Made by a program: the position numbers and the translations under genes | Shown: in pieces, positions 57,075-64,000 of the stretch | Numbering within the stretch: the first letter of the stretch is position 1 | Layout: each line of letters opens with the position of its first letter | Source: Fervidibacter canadensis | Lineage (GTDB): Bacteria > Armatimonadota > Fervidibacteria > Fervidibacterales > Fervidibacteraceae | Direction of reading: 5' to 3' | Length of the DNA: 64,000 bases | Assembly (NCBI GenBank): GCA_041446545.1 | Contig: JBGOEJ010000016.1 | Span: forward strand, 1-64,000 | The notes under the pieces: model-generated | Told to the model about the DNA's origin: nothing | Databases searched by the model: none | The model's input: the letters and a program-made list of their open reading frames with translations, nothing else

Positions 57075-58658
57075 TCATCGGCTTTCCGTCACGACGATGC
57101 CGTCACCACCGAGAAGCCTCCCTTGACTCACGCCTTCCACAGGCGCAAGGAATTGGAAAGTGCCGTCGGAGGAAGTGCGTTGAGTTTGCAAGCAAATCGG
57201 CGCTTCGTCCTCTTGCCACCTCACCCACAAACCGACCAAGGCGTTGGCGACAGGTTTCCCGTCTTTCGTCACGACCCGCCCCTTGACCGCCTTGCCCGAC
57301 CGCAGACGCAACCGCACCTCGCTTTGATTTGCCGTCACGGTTGCCGATGCCCAAAGGGTCAAATCGGGTGTAGCGGCGATCAACCGAACGGAACGGTCGG
57401 GCAAGATTGTCCAGTCCGCTTCACCCGCTTCGTCCGTTTCGCCCATGTTGCCCAAACTGTCTGCCAGCCACGCCTTGACAGGTTTGTCCTGTTTGTCGGT
57501 GACAGTAACCCGCACCGTCGGGAAGGGGCGGGCAAAAATGAAGGGCGCTTCCACGACCGCTCCTTCGGCAACTTCTATCGTCACAGGTTCGCTTTGCCAT
57601 CTTTCATCGGCAACTTGGAGCCGCCAAACGCCATCGGGCAACCGAAGTTCGTAGGCGCCTTCGGGCAACCGTTGAGCCACTTCGCTGACGACCGAGGGGC
57701 GATCAACGAGTTGGGCGCGAACGAACAGACGAGTTAGCGGGAAACGGGTGAAGGCATCAGCGACCCAACCTCGCACGATGCCGGGGCGTTGTGCTTTGAT
57801 GGTGACCTTGACAACCTCACCTGCTTGCACTGCCACGCTTTGCGGGACACTGACCCATTCAGCATCGCCACTTCCCGCCAACCAAACCGTCCATCGCCCC
57901 GTTGGCACAGCGATGCGAAAACGCCCTTCGGCGTCGGTGCGGGTGACGAACGGGATGGGCGAAAGCGTTCCGCTAAAATGCGCCTCCGCAATTTCGGGAA
58001 AGCCGTGAAGGTTAGCGTGGGCAAGGGGGTTGCCATCGGGGCGAAGGACGGTCCCGCTGAGAATACCCGTCGGCGGCAAAGTGATGTCCGTGCCATCGGT
58101 GATGGGCACTTCAAAACGGCAAGGGAGCGACCTTGTTTCCACGACCGCCATGAAGCCGTCGGGCAAATCCGCAAAAGCAAATCGCCCATCCGCCTCGGTG
58201 AGAGTTTGTAAAAAGTCGGGCGAAAACCGCTCAAGGCGTAAGGTCAAACGAGGCGCATTGAAAAGCCCGACGGGACGCAACTGGCGGATGAAGAGCGTTG
58301 CTCCACCGCCACCTCGCAACCGCCCTGTTAGCGAAACCGATGGGAGCAACGGCACGACGCATTCCGTTGAAGTTGTCAACCTCACCCGCTGCCAACCGAT
58401 CCCGACGCCTGCTTGATGGGCGATGACGACGGCGGGAAGTTCGGACGGGTAAGGCAGGCGCAATTGAAATCGCCCTCGTTCGTCGCAACGCCCTTCCTGC
58501 CAAATTGCCTCCCCTTTACCGAAGGGCGGTTCGGCGACGAGCATGAGGCGAGCAAAGGAAGCGGGCGTCCCGTCGGGTCGGACGACCGTCCCCGCCAACG
58601 AAACGGGTTGCGCCCTCAAGTCGCCGACCATCAACAGCGACAACAGCCAAAACTTCAT
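57075..58658 (-). CDS. Secreted multi-repeat carboxypeptidase-regulatory-like protein
   Basis: A 527-residue exported protein (MKFWLLSLLMVGDLRAQ signal). It is a chain of beta-sandwich modules of the carboxypeptidase regulatory-like/CNA-B type, each with a G-x-V-x-x-P-D/DG-x-P-x-x-x-A pattern: LAGTVVRPDGTPASFARLML, LSGTVLRPDGNPLAHANLH, VRGWVADAFTRFPLTRLFV, VTVTDKQDKPVKAWLAD and VKGRVVTKDGKPVANALVG. It is probably cell-surface and structural. ATG 58658 lies about 9 bases after AAGGTG; ATG 58667 is an alternative. It follows the WD40-like gene by 28 bp on the same strand. Confidence 0.7.
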   Translation of the reverse strand: MKFWLLSLLMVGDLRAQPVSLAGTVVRPDGTPASFARLMLVAEPPFGKGEAIWQEGRCDERGRFQLRLPYPSELPAVVIAHQAGVGIGWQRVRLTTSTECVVPLLPSVSLTGRLRGGGGATLFIRQLRPVGLFNAPRLTLRLERFSPDFLQTLTEADGRFAFADLPDGFMAVVETRSLPCRFEVPITDGTDITLPPTGILSGTVLRPDGNPLAHANLHGFPEIAEAHFSGTLSPIPFVTRTDAEGRFRIAVPTGRWTVWLAGSGDAEWVSVPQSVAVQAGEVVKVTIKAQRPGIVRGWVADAFTRFPLTRLFVRAQLVDRPSVVSEVAQRLPEGAYELRLPDGVWRLQVADERWQSEPVTIEVAEGAVVEAPFIFARPFPTVRVTVTDKQDKPVKAWLADSLGNMGETDEAGEADWTILPDRSVRLIAATPDLTLWASATVTANQSEVRLRLRSGKAVKGRVVTKDGKPVANALVGLWVRWQEDEAPICLQTQRTSSDGTFQFLAPVEGVSQGRLLGGDGIVVTESR

Positions 58659-58686
58659 CCTCTTCATCACCTTCAAGGCAAATGGC

Positions 58687-59733
58687 TTAGCGCCAAGCGG
58701 CTTTGAAGACATGCAACTGGCGGGGTTGAGCGGCATTACGCCCACTGCACCAAACGAGCCATTTGCCGTCAGGTGAAAAGTGCGGGAACAAATCGGGCGC
58801 AGGGTGATAGGTGACCCGTTCCAAGCCCGTCCCGTCGGCGTTGATGACGAACAGGTCAAAGTTTTTCGGGTCGTGGTGATTGCTGGCGAAGATGATGCGC
58901 TTGCCGTCGGGTAGCCATGCGGGACAAAAGTTGATGCCCCCCAAATGCGTGATTTGCCGAACATTCCGACCATCGGCGTCCATGACGAACAACTCCATCC
59001 TCGGCGGGCTGACGACACCAAGTTGCAGCAACCGCTTGTATTCGGCGATTTCGTCGGGCGTCTTGGGCAGGTAGGCGCGGAAGACGATGCGTTTGCCATC
59101 GGGCGAATAAAACGCCCCGCCTTCGTAACCCAGCGTCGTCGTCAACCGCTTTAAGTCGCTGCCGTCCAAGCGCATGCTGTAAAGGTCAAGGTCACCGTTG
59201 CGGTAACTCGTGAAGACGATGCGCCCCGTCTTCCAGCAAATCGTCGCTTCGGCATCGTAGCCGTCGTTGTCCGTTAGACGGATGAGTTCCATCGTGTCCA
59301 ATCGGCGCAGGTAAAGTTCGTAACTGGCAAAAACGCCCCACGCATAGCGGGGGATATCCAGTTTGGGCAACTGGGGTGGCTGCGGACTTGAAAGATGCGT
59401 CGTCGCAAAGATGACGCCGTTGCCGTCGGGCGTAAAATAGGCGCAAGTGCATCGCCCTTTGCCCGTGCTGACGATGCGCGGGTAACTGCCATCGGCGCGC
59501 ATGACGAAAATTTGGTCGGCTTGATAGGGCGGGCGGGTGGACTGAAAGACAAGCCATTGACCATCGGGCGACCAGTAGGCTTCGGCGTTCGTGCCCTCAA
59601 AAGTCAGTTGCTGCGCTCTTAAAAGGTGCTTCGTCTCTTCGGGCAACAGCAACCCTTGCTTGGGATTTTCCTGAAAGGCGAGCGCTCCCAACGCAATGAC
59701 ACTGAGCGACACGATGGCGACGAAAAACCTCAT
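58687..59733 (-). CDS. Secreted TolB-like WD40/PD40 beta-propeller
   Basis: A 348-residue protein with a signal peptide (MRFFVAIVSLSVIALGALA). Six or so PD40 repeats are seen: EAYWSPDGQWLVFQSTRP, CAYFTPDGNGVIFATTH, FYSPDGKRIVFRAYL, CPAWLPDGKRIIFASNH and PHFSPDGKWLVWCSGR, separated by strands such as LFVMDADGRNVRQIT. This is the TolB C-terminal-type propeller; no Tol partner is near. ATG 59733 follows GAAAGGAGGTTAGCGA. It shares an operon with the CNA-like protein. Confidence 0.8.
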   Translation of the reverse strand: MRFFVAIVSLSVIALGALAFQENPKQGLLLPEETKHLLRAQQLTFEGTNAEAYWSPDGQWLVFQSTRPPYQADQIFVMRADGSYPRIVSTGKGRCTCAYFTPDGNGVIFATTHLSSPQPPQLPKLDIPRYAWGVFASYELYLRRLDTMELIRLTDNDGYDAEATICWKTGRIVFTSYRNGDLDLYSMRLDGSDLKRLTTTLGYEGGAFYSPDGKRIVFRAYLPKTPDEIAEYKRLLQLGVVSPPRMELFVMDADGRNVRQITHLGGINFCPAWLPDGKRIIFASNHHDPKNFDLFVINADGTGLERVTYHPAPDLFPHFSPDGKWLVWCSGRNAAQPRQLHVFKAAWR

Positions 59734-59751
59734 TCGCTAACCTCCTTTCGG

Positions 59752-59778
59752 AATGGCGATAAGTGGCAGTAGCGAGGG
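59752..59778. repeat. Low-complexity GGCGATAAGTGGCAGTAGCGA-type repeat
   Basis: AATGGCGATAAGTGGCAGTA plus GCGAGGG lies between the divergent propeller and oxidoreductase genes. It resembles the arms at 42857-42928 and the element at 53333. The first codons of the downstream gene (GTGGCGGATAGCGAATTGGC) are of the same kind. Similarity is by eye. Confidence 0.4.
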
Positions 59779-59839
59779 AAATTTTAGGCGATGGGAAAGG
59801 GGTGCGCCAAACTTTGCGGGTGGAAAGGAGGAAGAAGGC

Positions 59840-61012
59840 GTGGCGGATAGCGAATTGGCAATTGCCCTTGTCGGTTGTGGCGGGATGATGGGAGCCCATG
59901 TGCGACAGGGCTTTCAACCTTTGTGGGAGAAGGGCTTTCGCTCCTTCCGCATCGTCGCTTGCGTGGATGTCAACGGTAAAGCGGCGGAAGCGATGGCGAA
60001 CCAGATTGCCGAATGGCAAGGGACGCGTCCCGCTGTTTTTCGGGATGTGGATGCCTTGCTGGCATCAGGTTCGGTGGATGCCGTAGATATTGTCGTCCCT
60101 CATCACGAGCACCACACCGTCGCCGTCGCTTGTCTGGAAGCGGGCAAACATGTCTTGCTGGAAAAGCCCCTTGCTATCACCTTGCGGGCGGGTCGGAGAA
60201 TTTTAGAAGCGGCTCGGCGCAACAAAGTCGTCTTGTCCATCGCCGAAAACTATCGGCGCTATCCCGACCAGAGGGCAATCCGTTGGGCAATTCGGCAGGG
60301 GCGTATCGGTCAGCCTCAACGGGTTTACTGGCTGGATGTCTTTGAGCGACGCTGGTATTGGGGCTGGCGCGACCATGTGGAGTTTTCTGGCGGCGGATGG
60401 ACTCTGGATGGCGGCGTCCATTTCGCCGACTTGATGCGTTACCATGTCGGCGAAATCACCGAAGTCGCTGCCGACATGGCGACCTTCAATCCCCAACGCT
60501 TCCGCAAGGTCAACGAGCACGAAGAACCCGTCACCGCCACGATTGAAGACACGACCCACGCCTTGCTGCGCTTTCAGAACGCAGCGATAGGCGTTTGGGT
60601 GGAAGCCATCACCGCCCCCGCCAAAACCATCGGCACACGAGTCATCTACGGGACGGAAGGGGCGATAGATTTGGAGGCAGGTTTGTTTTTGCGGGGACGC
60701 AACGAACCCATCCGCCGCGAGCAGTTGCGGGACGAGTTTTTAGCCTCGCTGACCGATGACGAACGTGAGCGCCTGTTTCCCTTCGGTTTGATGGACGGAA
60801 TTGCCCAGGAAATTCACGAGTTCGTCGTCGCCTGCCAGCAGGGCAATTTGAAGGTGGAAGTGGACGGTGAAGAGGGTTATCGCTCGCAGGCGGTGTGCAT
60901 GGCGGTTTACGAATCGGCGACTTTGCACCGACCCGTGAAAGTGGCGCAAGTGATGGCGTTGAAGGTGGAAGCCTATCAGTGCCCCTTCAACGAGCGATGG
61001 CAAATTCGCTAA
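59840..61012 (+). CDS. Gfo/Idh/MocA family oxidoreductase
   Basis: A 390-residue NAD(P)-dependent dehydrogenase-type protein. IALVGCGGMMGAHVRQGF forms the Rossmann start, DAVDIVVPHHEHHTVAVACLEAGKHVLLEKPLAIT holds the EKP lysine, and GGGWTLDGGVHFADLMRYHVG carries the catalytic-type D-x3-H. It belongs to a different subgroup from 42942-43970 and is longer. GTG 59840 is chosen because AAGGAGG stands 9-10 bases upstream; ATG 59753 has no site. Substrate unknown. Confidence 0.85.
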   Translation: MADSELAIALVGCGGMMGAHVRQGFQPLWEKGFRSFRIVACVDVNGKAAEAMANQIAEWQGTRPAVFRDVDALLASGSVDAVDIVVPHHEHHTVAVACLEAGKHVLLEKPLAITLRAGRRILEAARRNKVVLSIAENYRRYPDQRAIRWAIRQGRIGQPQRVYWLDVFERRWYWGWRDHVEFSGGGWTLDGGVHFADLMRYHVGEITEVAADMATFNPQRFRKVNEHEEPVTATIEDTTHALLRFQNAAIGVWVEAITAPAKTIGTRVIYGTEGAIDLEAGLFLRGRNEPIRREQLRDEFLASLTDDERERLFPFGLMDGIAQEIHEFVVACQQGNLKVEVDGEEGYRSQAVCMAVYESATLHRPVKVAQVMALKVEAYQCPFNERWQIR

Positions 61013-61079
61013 CCATGTCGTGGCATAACCTTCGCCCAAATCGGCGAGGGTGATGACGAGCGACGGTTGCAAGCCCTCT

Positions 61080-62012
61080 TCAGCGGGGCAACGACGATGG
61101 CACCAACGCCATCAACATCCAAATTGATGGCGAAGGGAGCGATGAAGCGGCGATAGGTGATTCGCACAACACCCGAAAACCGACGAAAGGTGCGTCGGGA
61201 TGCCACCATCGGCTCTTGGGAAATTGTGGGTCGGTGGCGTTCCAATCAGGCGATGGAAATTCGCGGGCGGCAGGATGCACTTTCTCGGCAGGGTCTTTGA
61301 ACGAGCCGCCACAGACGACGGGTTTGCCGTCCACGCTTTGACACCATTCAGCGACATTGCCCAGCATGTCGTAAAGCCCCCATGCATTCGGTCGCTTTTT
61401 GCCGACGGGATGGGTCTTGCCGTCCGAGTTGTCGGCGAACCAAGCATGGGCATCCAGCCACGCTTTGTCCTTGATGACATCGCCCGAAAGTTCGCCCGCA
61501 CGGCAAGCATACTCCCACTCCACTTCTGTCGGCAGGCGAAACTTTTTTCCTGTCTTCAGCGAAAGCCACCGACAATATTGCTCGGCAGCATGATAGGTCA
61601 TGCCGATGGCGGGATAACCGCTGTGCCCCCAACCCCGATCAGGCGCTCCGTAAGGACGGCTGGGACGGGCTATGGCGTCGGCGCTCTCATCGGCATCGGG
61701 AGGCAAATCCAGCCGATACAAAAACACATCGTATTCGTCCCAAGTCACCTCCGTCTTGCCGAGCCAGAAACTTCGCACTTTCACCCGCCTCAGCGTGCCT
61801 TTGGTCGGATGGCGCACCACAAATTCCCCTTCGGGCACAAAGACCAAATCAAACTGGACAGTGGTGTTGGGAAGGGCGACAGTGACGATTTTCGGTTTGC
61901 CCTCAGCCCCCGATCCCCAAAGGAACGAAACAATGACCAACACTGCTGTCCCGAAACTGAAAACCACCCAGCACCAGATAAAGTCGCTCGTTTTGTTCCC
62001 TCGGTCTCCCAC
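61080..62012 (-). CDS. Membrane-anchored SUMF1/formylglycine-generating-enzyme-like protein
   Basis: A 310-residue protein with one N-terminal transmembrane segment (IWCWVVFSFGTAVLVIVSFLW). A FGE-sulfatase/SUMF1 domain follows: FDLVFVPEGEFVV, KVRSFWLGKTEVTWDEYDVF, PAIGMTYHAAEQYCRWLSLKTGKKFRLPTEVEWEYACRAG, THPVGKKRPNAWGLYDMLGNVAEW and GGSFKD ... FVGFRVLCES. The paired active-site cysteines of true formylglycine-generating enzymes are not apparent, so it is more likely a binding protein of this fold. GTG 62012 follows AAGGAGG by about 11 bases; TTG 62084 has none. Confidence 0.8.
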   Translation of the reverse strand: MGDRGNKTSDFIWCWVVFSFGTAVLVIVSFLWGSGAEGKPKIVTVALPNTTVQFDLVFVPEGEFVVRHPTKGTLRRVKVRSFWLGKTEVTWDEYDVFLYRLDLPPDADESADAIARPSRPYGAPDRGWGHSGYPAIGMTYHAAEQYCRWLSLKTGKKFRLPTEVEWEYACRAGELSGDVIKDKAWLDAHAWFADNSDGKTHPVGKKRPNAWGLYDMLGNVAEWCQSVDGKPVVCGGSFKDPAEKVHPAAREFPSPDWNATDPQFPKSRWWHPDAPFVGFRVLCESPIAASSLPSPSIWMLMALVPSSLPR

Positions 62013-62135
62013 GACCAAATGACCTCCTTCCCTGCGGGAGGGCAAGGTTTCTGCTGAGTCAAAGGGAGGAAATTTGCGTTTCAATCTTACGGCGCCGTCC
62101 TGACTATTTTAACATTGCAGGGAAGGTGGATGACG

Positions 62136-62732
62136 ATGGCGTGGGATGAGTTGGCGAAAGCCTTTGTTTCTCTCCTGCTCATCACTGACCCGTTGGGCAA
62201 CTTGCCCTTGTTCATGGCGGTGACGCAACATTGCAGCGAGCATCAACGGCGAAAAGTCTTTTCCCTCGCCACAGTGGTCGCTTTCGCCATCTTGCTCGTC
62301 TTCGCCCTAACAGGTGCGGGCGTTTTCCGCCTGTTCGGCGTGACTTTAGCCGATTTGCAGGTGGCAGGTGGGTTGCTTTTGCTCCTCATCGCTGTCCGCA
62401 TCGTTTTGGCGGGTCATGGGACAGTGGAAGAACGGGGTGAAGTGTCCATCGTGCCATTGGCGTGTCCGTTGTTGGCAGGACCTGGGGCGATGACGGCGGT
62501 ATTGGTGCTCAACGCCAGTTACGGGCTTTGGGTGACCCTTTCAGCGTTGGTCTTGACTTTCCTCGTCACTTGGGGCATTTTGATGGCGGGCGGAGGGATT
62601 TTCCGTCGGTTGGGCAAGACGGGCTCGGGCATTATCGCCCAAGTGATGGCGTTGTTGCTGGCGACCATCGCCGTCCAATTCATCCGAACGGGGTTGGCAA
62701 CCCTCTGGACGACAGTGCAAAAGAAACCGTGA
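62136..62732 (+). CDS. MarC family integral membrane protein
   Basis: A 198-residue membrane protein with six hydrophobic segments of the MarC/UPF0056 family: FVSLLLITDPLGNLPLFMAVTQ at the N-terminus, GAGVFRLFGVTLADLQVAGGLLLLLIAV, and VPLACPLLAGPGAMTAVLVL. The NPhe/PLGN and GPGA motifs are diagnostic. The family's role is unknown despite the name. ATG 62136 follows AAGGTGGATGACG. tusA-like gene follows after 28 bp. Confidence 0.88.
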   Translation: MAWDELAKAFVSLLLITDPLGNLPLFMAVTQHCSEHQRRKVFSLATVVAFAILLVFALTGAGVFRLFGVTLADLQVAGGLLLLLIAVRIVLAGHGTVEERGEVSIVPLACPLLAGPGAMTAVLVLNASYGLWVTLSALVLTFLVTWGILMAGGGIFRRLGKTGSGIIAQVMALLLATIAVQFIRTGLATLWTTVQKKP

Positions 62733-62760
62733 CCGCCGTCACGAAAGGAGGCGTCGGAAT

Positions 62761-63003
62761 ATGGCACAAACTTTGCACGCCGACAAAATCGTGGATGCGC
62801 GAGGAGCCCAATGCCCAGGTCCGTTGGTGGAACTGATTCGTGCCCTGAAGGAAGTGCCTGTCGGCGCTGTCGTGGAAGTTTGGACGCAGGAGCCGCGCAC
62901 GAAAGAAGATGCGAAGGCATGGTGTCAACGGTCGGGGCATGAGTTTCTCGGCGCTTTTCCCGCCGACGGCTATGAGCGGGTTTTGGTGCGCCGAACGAAA
63001 TAA
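62761..63003 (+). CDS. TusA family sulfurtransferase
   Basis: An 80-residue TusA/SirA-like protein: ADKIVDARGAQCPGPLVELIRALKEVPVGAVVEVWTQEP with Cys18 in the CPGP motif that accepts persulfide sulfur, then TKEDAKAWCQRSGHEFLG. It relays sulfur in tRNA thiolation or other pathways, and the window also encodes a cysteine desulfurase that could feed it. ATG 62761 follows AAAGGAGGCGTCGGAAT. Confidence 0.9.
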   Translation: MAQTLHADKIVDARGAQCPGPLVELIRALKEVPVGAVVEVWTQEPRTKEDAKAWCQRSGHEFLGAFPADGYERVLVRRTK

Positions 63004-63050
63004 CCCTTCGCATCGCTTTCAATCTCAGCGCGGCGGCATCCTGATGAGCG

Positions 63051-63530
63051 ATGAAGAGGCACAAGCGAGCAGGTCAATCTATGGTGGAGTTTGCCTTGAT
63101 CGCCAGTGTCCTGATTTTGCTGGTCACGGGGACGCTGGTGTTTGGTCAACTTTTCCTTTGGCTGCATACCCTCAACAACGCCACGAGGGATGCCGCCCGC
63201 TTGGGAGCAACTTGTTATGATCCCGACAACGACAACAACCTCAACGAGCACATCCGCGACCGCATCTGCCAAGCGACCGCTAACTTTCCCAACCGCAACA
63301 GCATCACCATCACGATTGAAGAGCGAGACTTAAACGGCAACTTGTTGGAGCCCATCATCGTGACCTCTTGCTCCGCTGCGACGGTGCCTGCAGGCATTCG
63401 GCGGGTGGGGGGTTCGCTGACGGTGACGGTGACTTACGATGCGCCGGTCGTTCCCATTCCCGGCATTTTGTCCAGCCCTCGCAGGTTGCGTTCGTCGGCG
63501 ACTTTTCGGATGGAGTGCAACCGCAATTAG
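63051..63530 (+). CDS. TadE-like pilus assembly protein
   Basis: A 159-residue protein beginning KRHKRAGQSMVEFALIASVLILLVTGTLVFGQLF, the RGQSxVEFAL motif and helix of TadE/TadF pseudopilins, then LNNATRDAARLGATCY and a beta-rich C-terminus. TadE-type proteins help assemble Flp/Tad pili. No tad ATPase or prepilin peptidase is in the window, so the rest of the system must be elsewhere. ATG 63051. It converges with the zinc-ribbon-like gene, overlapping by 4 bp. Confidence 0.8.
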   Translation: MKRHKRAGQSMVEFALIASVLILLVTGTLVFGQLFLWLHTLNNATRDAARLGATCYDPDNDNNLNEHIRDRICQATANFPNRNSITITIEERDLNGNLLEPIIVTSCSAATVPAGIRRVGGSLTVTVTYDAPVVPIPGILSSPRRLRSSATFRMECNRN

Positions 63531-63934
63531 TCGCCCCGAAAGATAGGGCGTGGCTCGGACAATTCGGGCGGAAAGCCGTCGTCCCACTTCATGAAGTCAA
63601 AGATGTTCGCCCATAAACTCTCCCGACCTGCTTCATCGGGGAACAACTCGCAAATTAGCCACACCAACGCTGGCACATCCACCTGCTCATACATCCTTCG
63701 GGTGAAGCGCAACGCCAAACCTGTCAAGTAGCCAGGGCTCACTTGCGTCAAGGGATCGCACTGAAAAGGGCGGGCAGGAGGGACGCAACGGTGGTGGGCG
63801 ACAGCGAAACTTTGGGCTCGCCATTTGCCATCGCTCTCAATGCTCTCTTCCCAACAGACGACACCTTCCTCAGGTCGCTCAATCAAACTGCCACAGAAAT
63901 GGCAGCAGGGCTGACGAAAACAGTAACCTGCCAT
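63527..63934 (-). CDS. Small protein with N-terminal zinc-ribbon-like cysteines
   Basis: A 135-residue protein. YCFRQPCCHFCGSLIERPEEGVVCWEE contains CxxC and further cysteines, then HHRCVPP, as in a zinc-binding knuckle. The rest (RMYEQVDVPALVWLICELFPDEAGRESLWANIFDFMKWDDGF) is helical. No family recognised. ATG 63934 is 9 bases after AAAGGAGGG. The ribosome binding site lies in a small palindrome (CCTCCTTTGGAGG, 63945-63957). The last 40 bases of the window hold no gene that I can support. Confidence 0.55.
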   Translation of the reverse strand: MAGYCFRQPCCHFCGSLIERPEEGVVCWEESIESDGKWRAQSFAVAHHRCVPPARPFQCDPLTQVSPGYLTGLALRFTRRMYEQVDVPALVWLICELFPDEAGRESLWANIFDFMKWDDGFPPELSEPRPIFRGD

Positions 63935-64000
63935 CTTTGTCATCCCTCCTTTGGAGGCACGAAAACCCGCAAGGCGTTTGGGACGACAGTGACCGTTGCG

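Overview
The window looks like chromosomal DNA of a thermophilic or heterotrophic bacterium of the Armatimonadota, most like the Fervidibacter lineage. This is inference from gene content, not a database match. The signs are long poly-membrane proteins of the DUF6785/DUF6784 type in several copies, DUF1559-type pseudopilins, neutral-ceramidase-like enzymes, GH123/DUF4091-type glycoside hydrolases, several Gfo/Idh/MocA oxidoreductases, strong GGAGGTGA ribosome binding sites and moderately high GC. No rRNA, tRNA, CRISPR array, insertion sequence or prophage was recognised.

Layout. 1-2280: a small secreted protein followed by about 1.8 kb of fused, truncated gene fragments (ceramidase-like, DUF6785-like and an unidentified N-terminal piece). 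2285-17973: one long minus-strand series for carbohydrate and glycoconjugate breakdown: ceramidase-like enzyme, TIM-barrel hydrolase, DegT aminotransferase, CBM9-DUF4091 hydrolase, heparinase II/III-like lyase, retropepsin-like protein, esterase, nucleotidyltransferase, beta-propeller and a deacetylase-like protein. 18112-24630: ParB-like protein and GcvT (plus strand), then dnaN, two thioredoxin-fold proteins, a coiled-coil protein and cysteine desulfurase (minus strand). 24655-29182: Uma2 protein, MNT-HEPN fusion, solitary ABC ATPase, CPBP protease and xylose-isomerase-like protein. 29405-36479: TPR protein, secreted beta protein, APC permease, membrane-anchored methyltransferase, DUF6785 protein and a second Uma2 protein. 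36495-40871: two broken and one intact DUF1559 pseudopilin genes around an AraC regulator and a thioredoxin-fold/small-membrane-protein pair. 40930-51408: second DUF6785 protein, oxidoreductase, large adenine methyltransferase, solitary atpC, TrmH-type methyltransferase, bioY, glcD-like, ThuA and MazG-like genes. 51444-63934: redoxin-cytochrome-copper protein, zinc dehydrogenase, tandem ABC-2-like membrane protein, secreted CNA-like and WD40-like proteins, second Gfo/Idh/MocA oxidoreductase, SUMF1-like protein, MarC, TusA, TadE and a zinc-ribbon-like protein.

How the genes fit together. The 2.3-18 kb block reads as a secreted glycan or glycoconjugate degradation locus without SusC/D-type uptake genes. 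The iscS-to-thioredoxin genes overlap at stop/start codons and form a sulfur/redox operon next to dnaN. The rest is a mix of housekeeping genes and small accessory modules.

The least ordinary signal is not a gene. A heptanucleotide tandem repeat (consensus GGGACRR) occurs at six or more scattered places. In four it lies in frame inside unrelated coding sequences, two of them conserved enzymes (GcvT and an ABC ATPase) where it makes an extra surface-loop-like insertion. A second low-complexity family (GAGTGGCGAATAGC-like) sits in intergenic regions, once directly beside a heptad copy.
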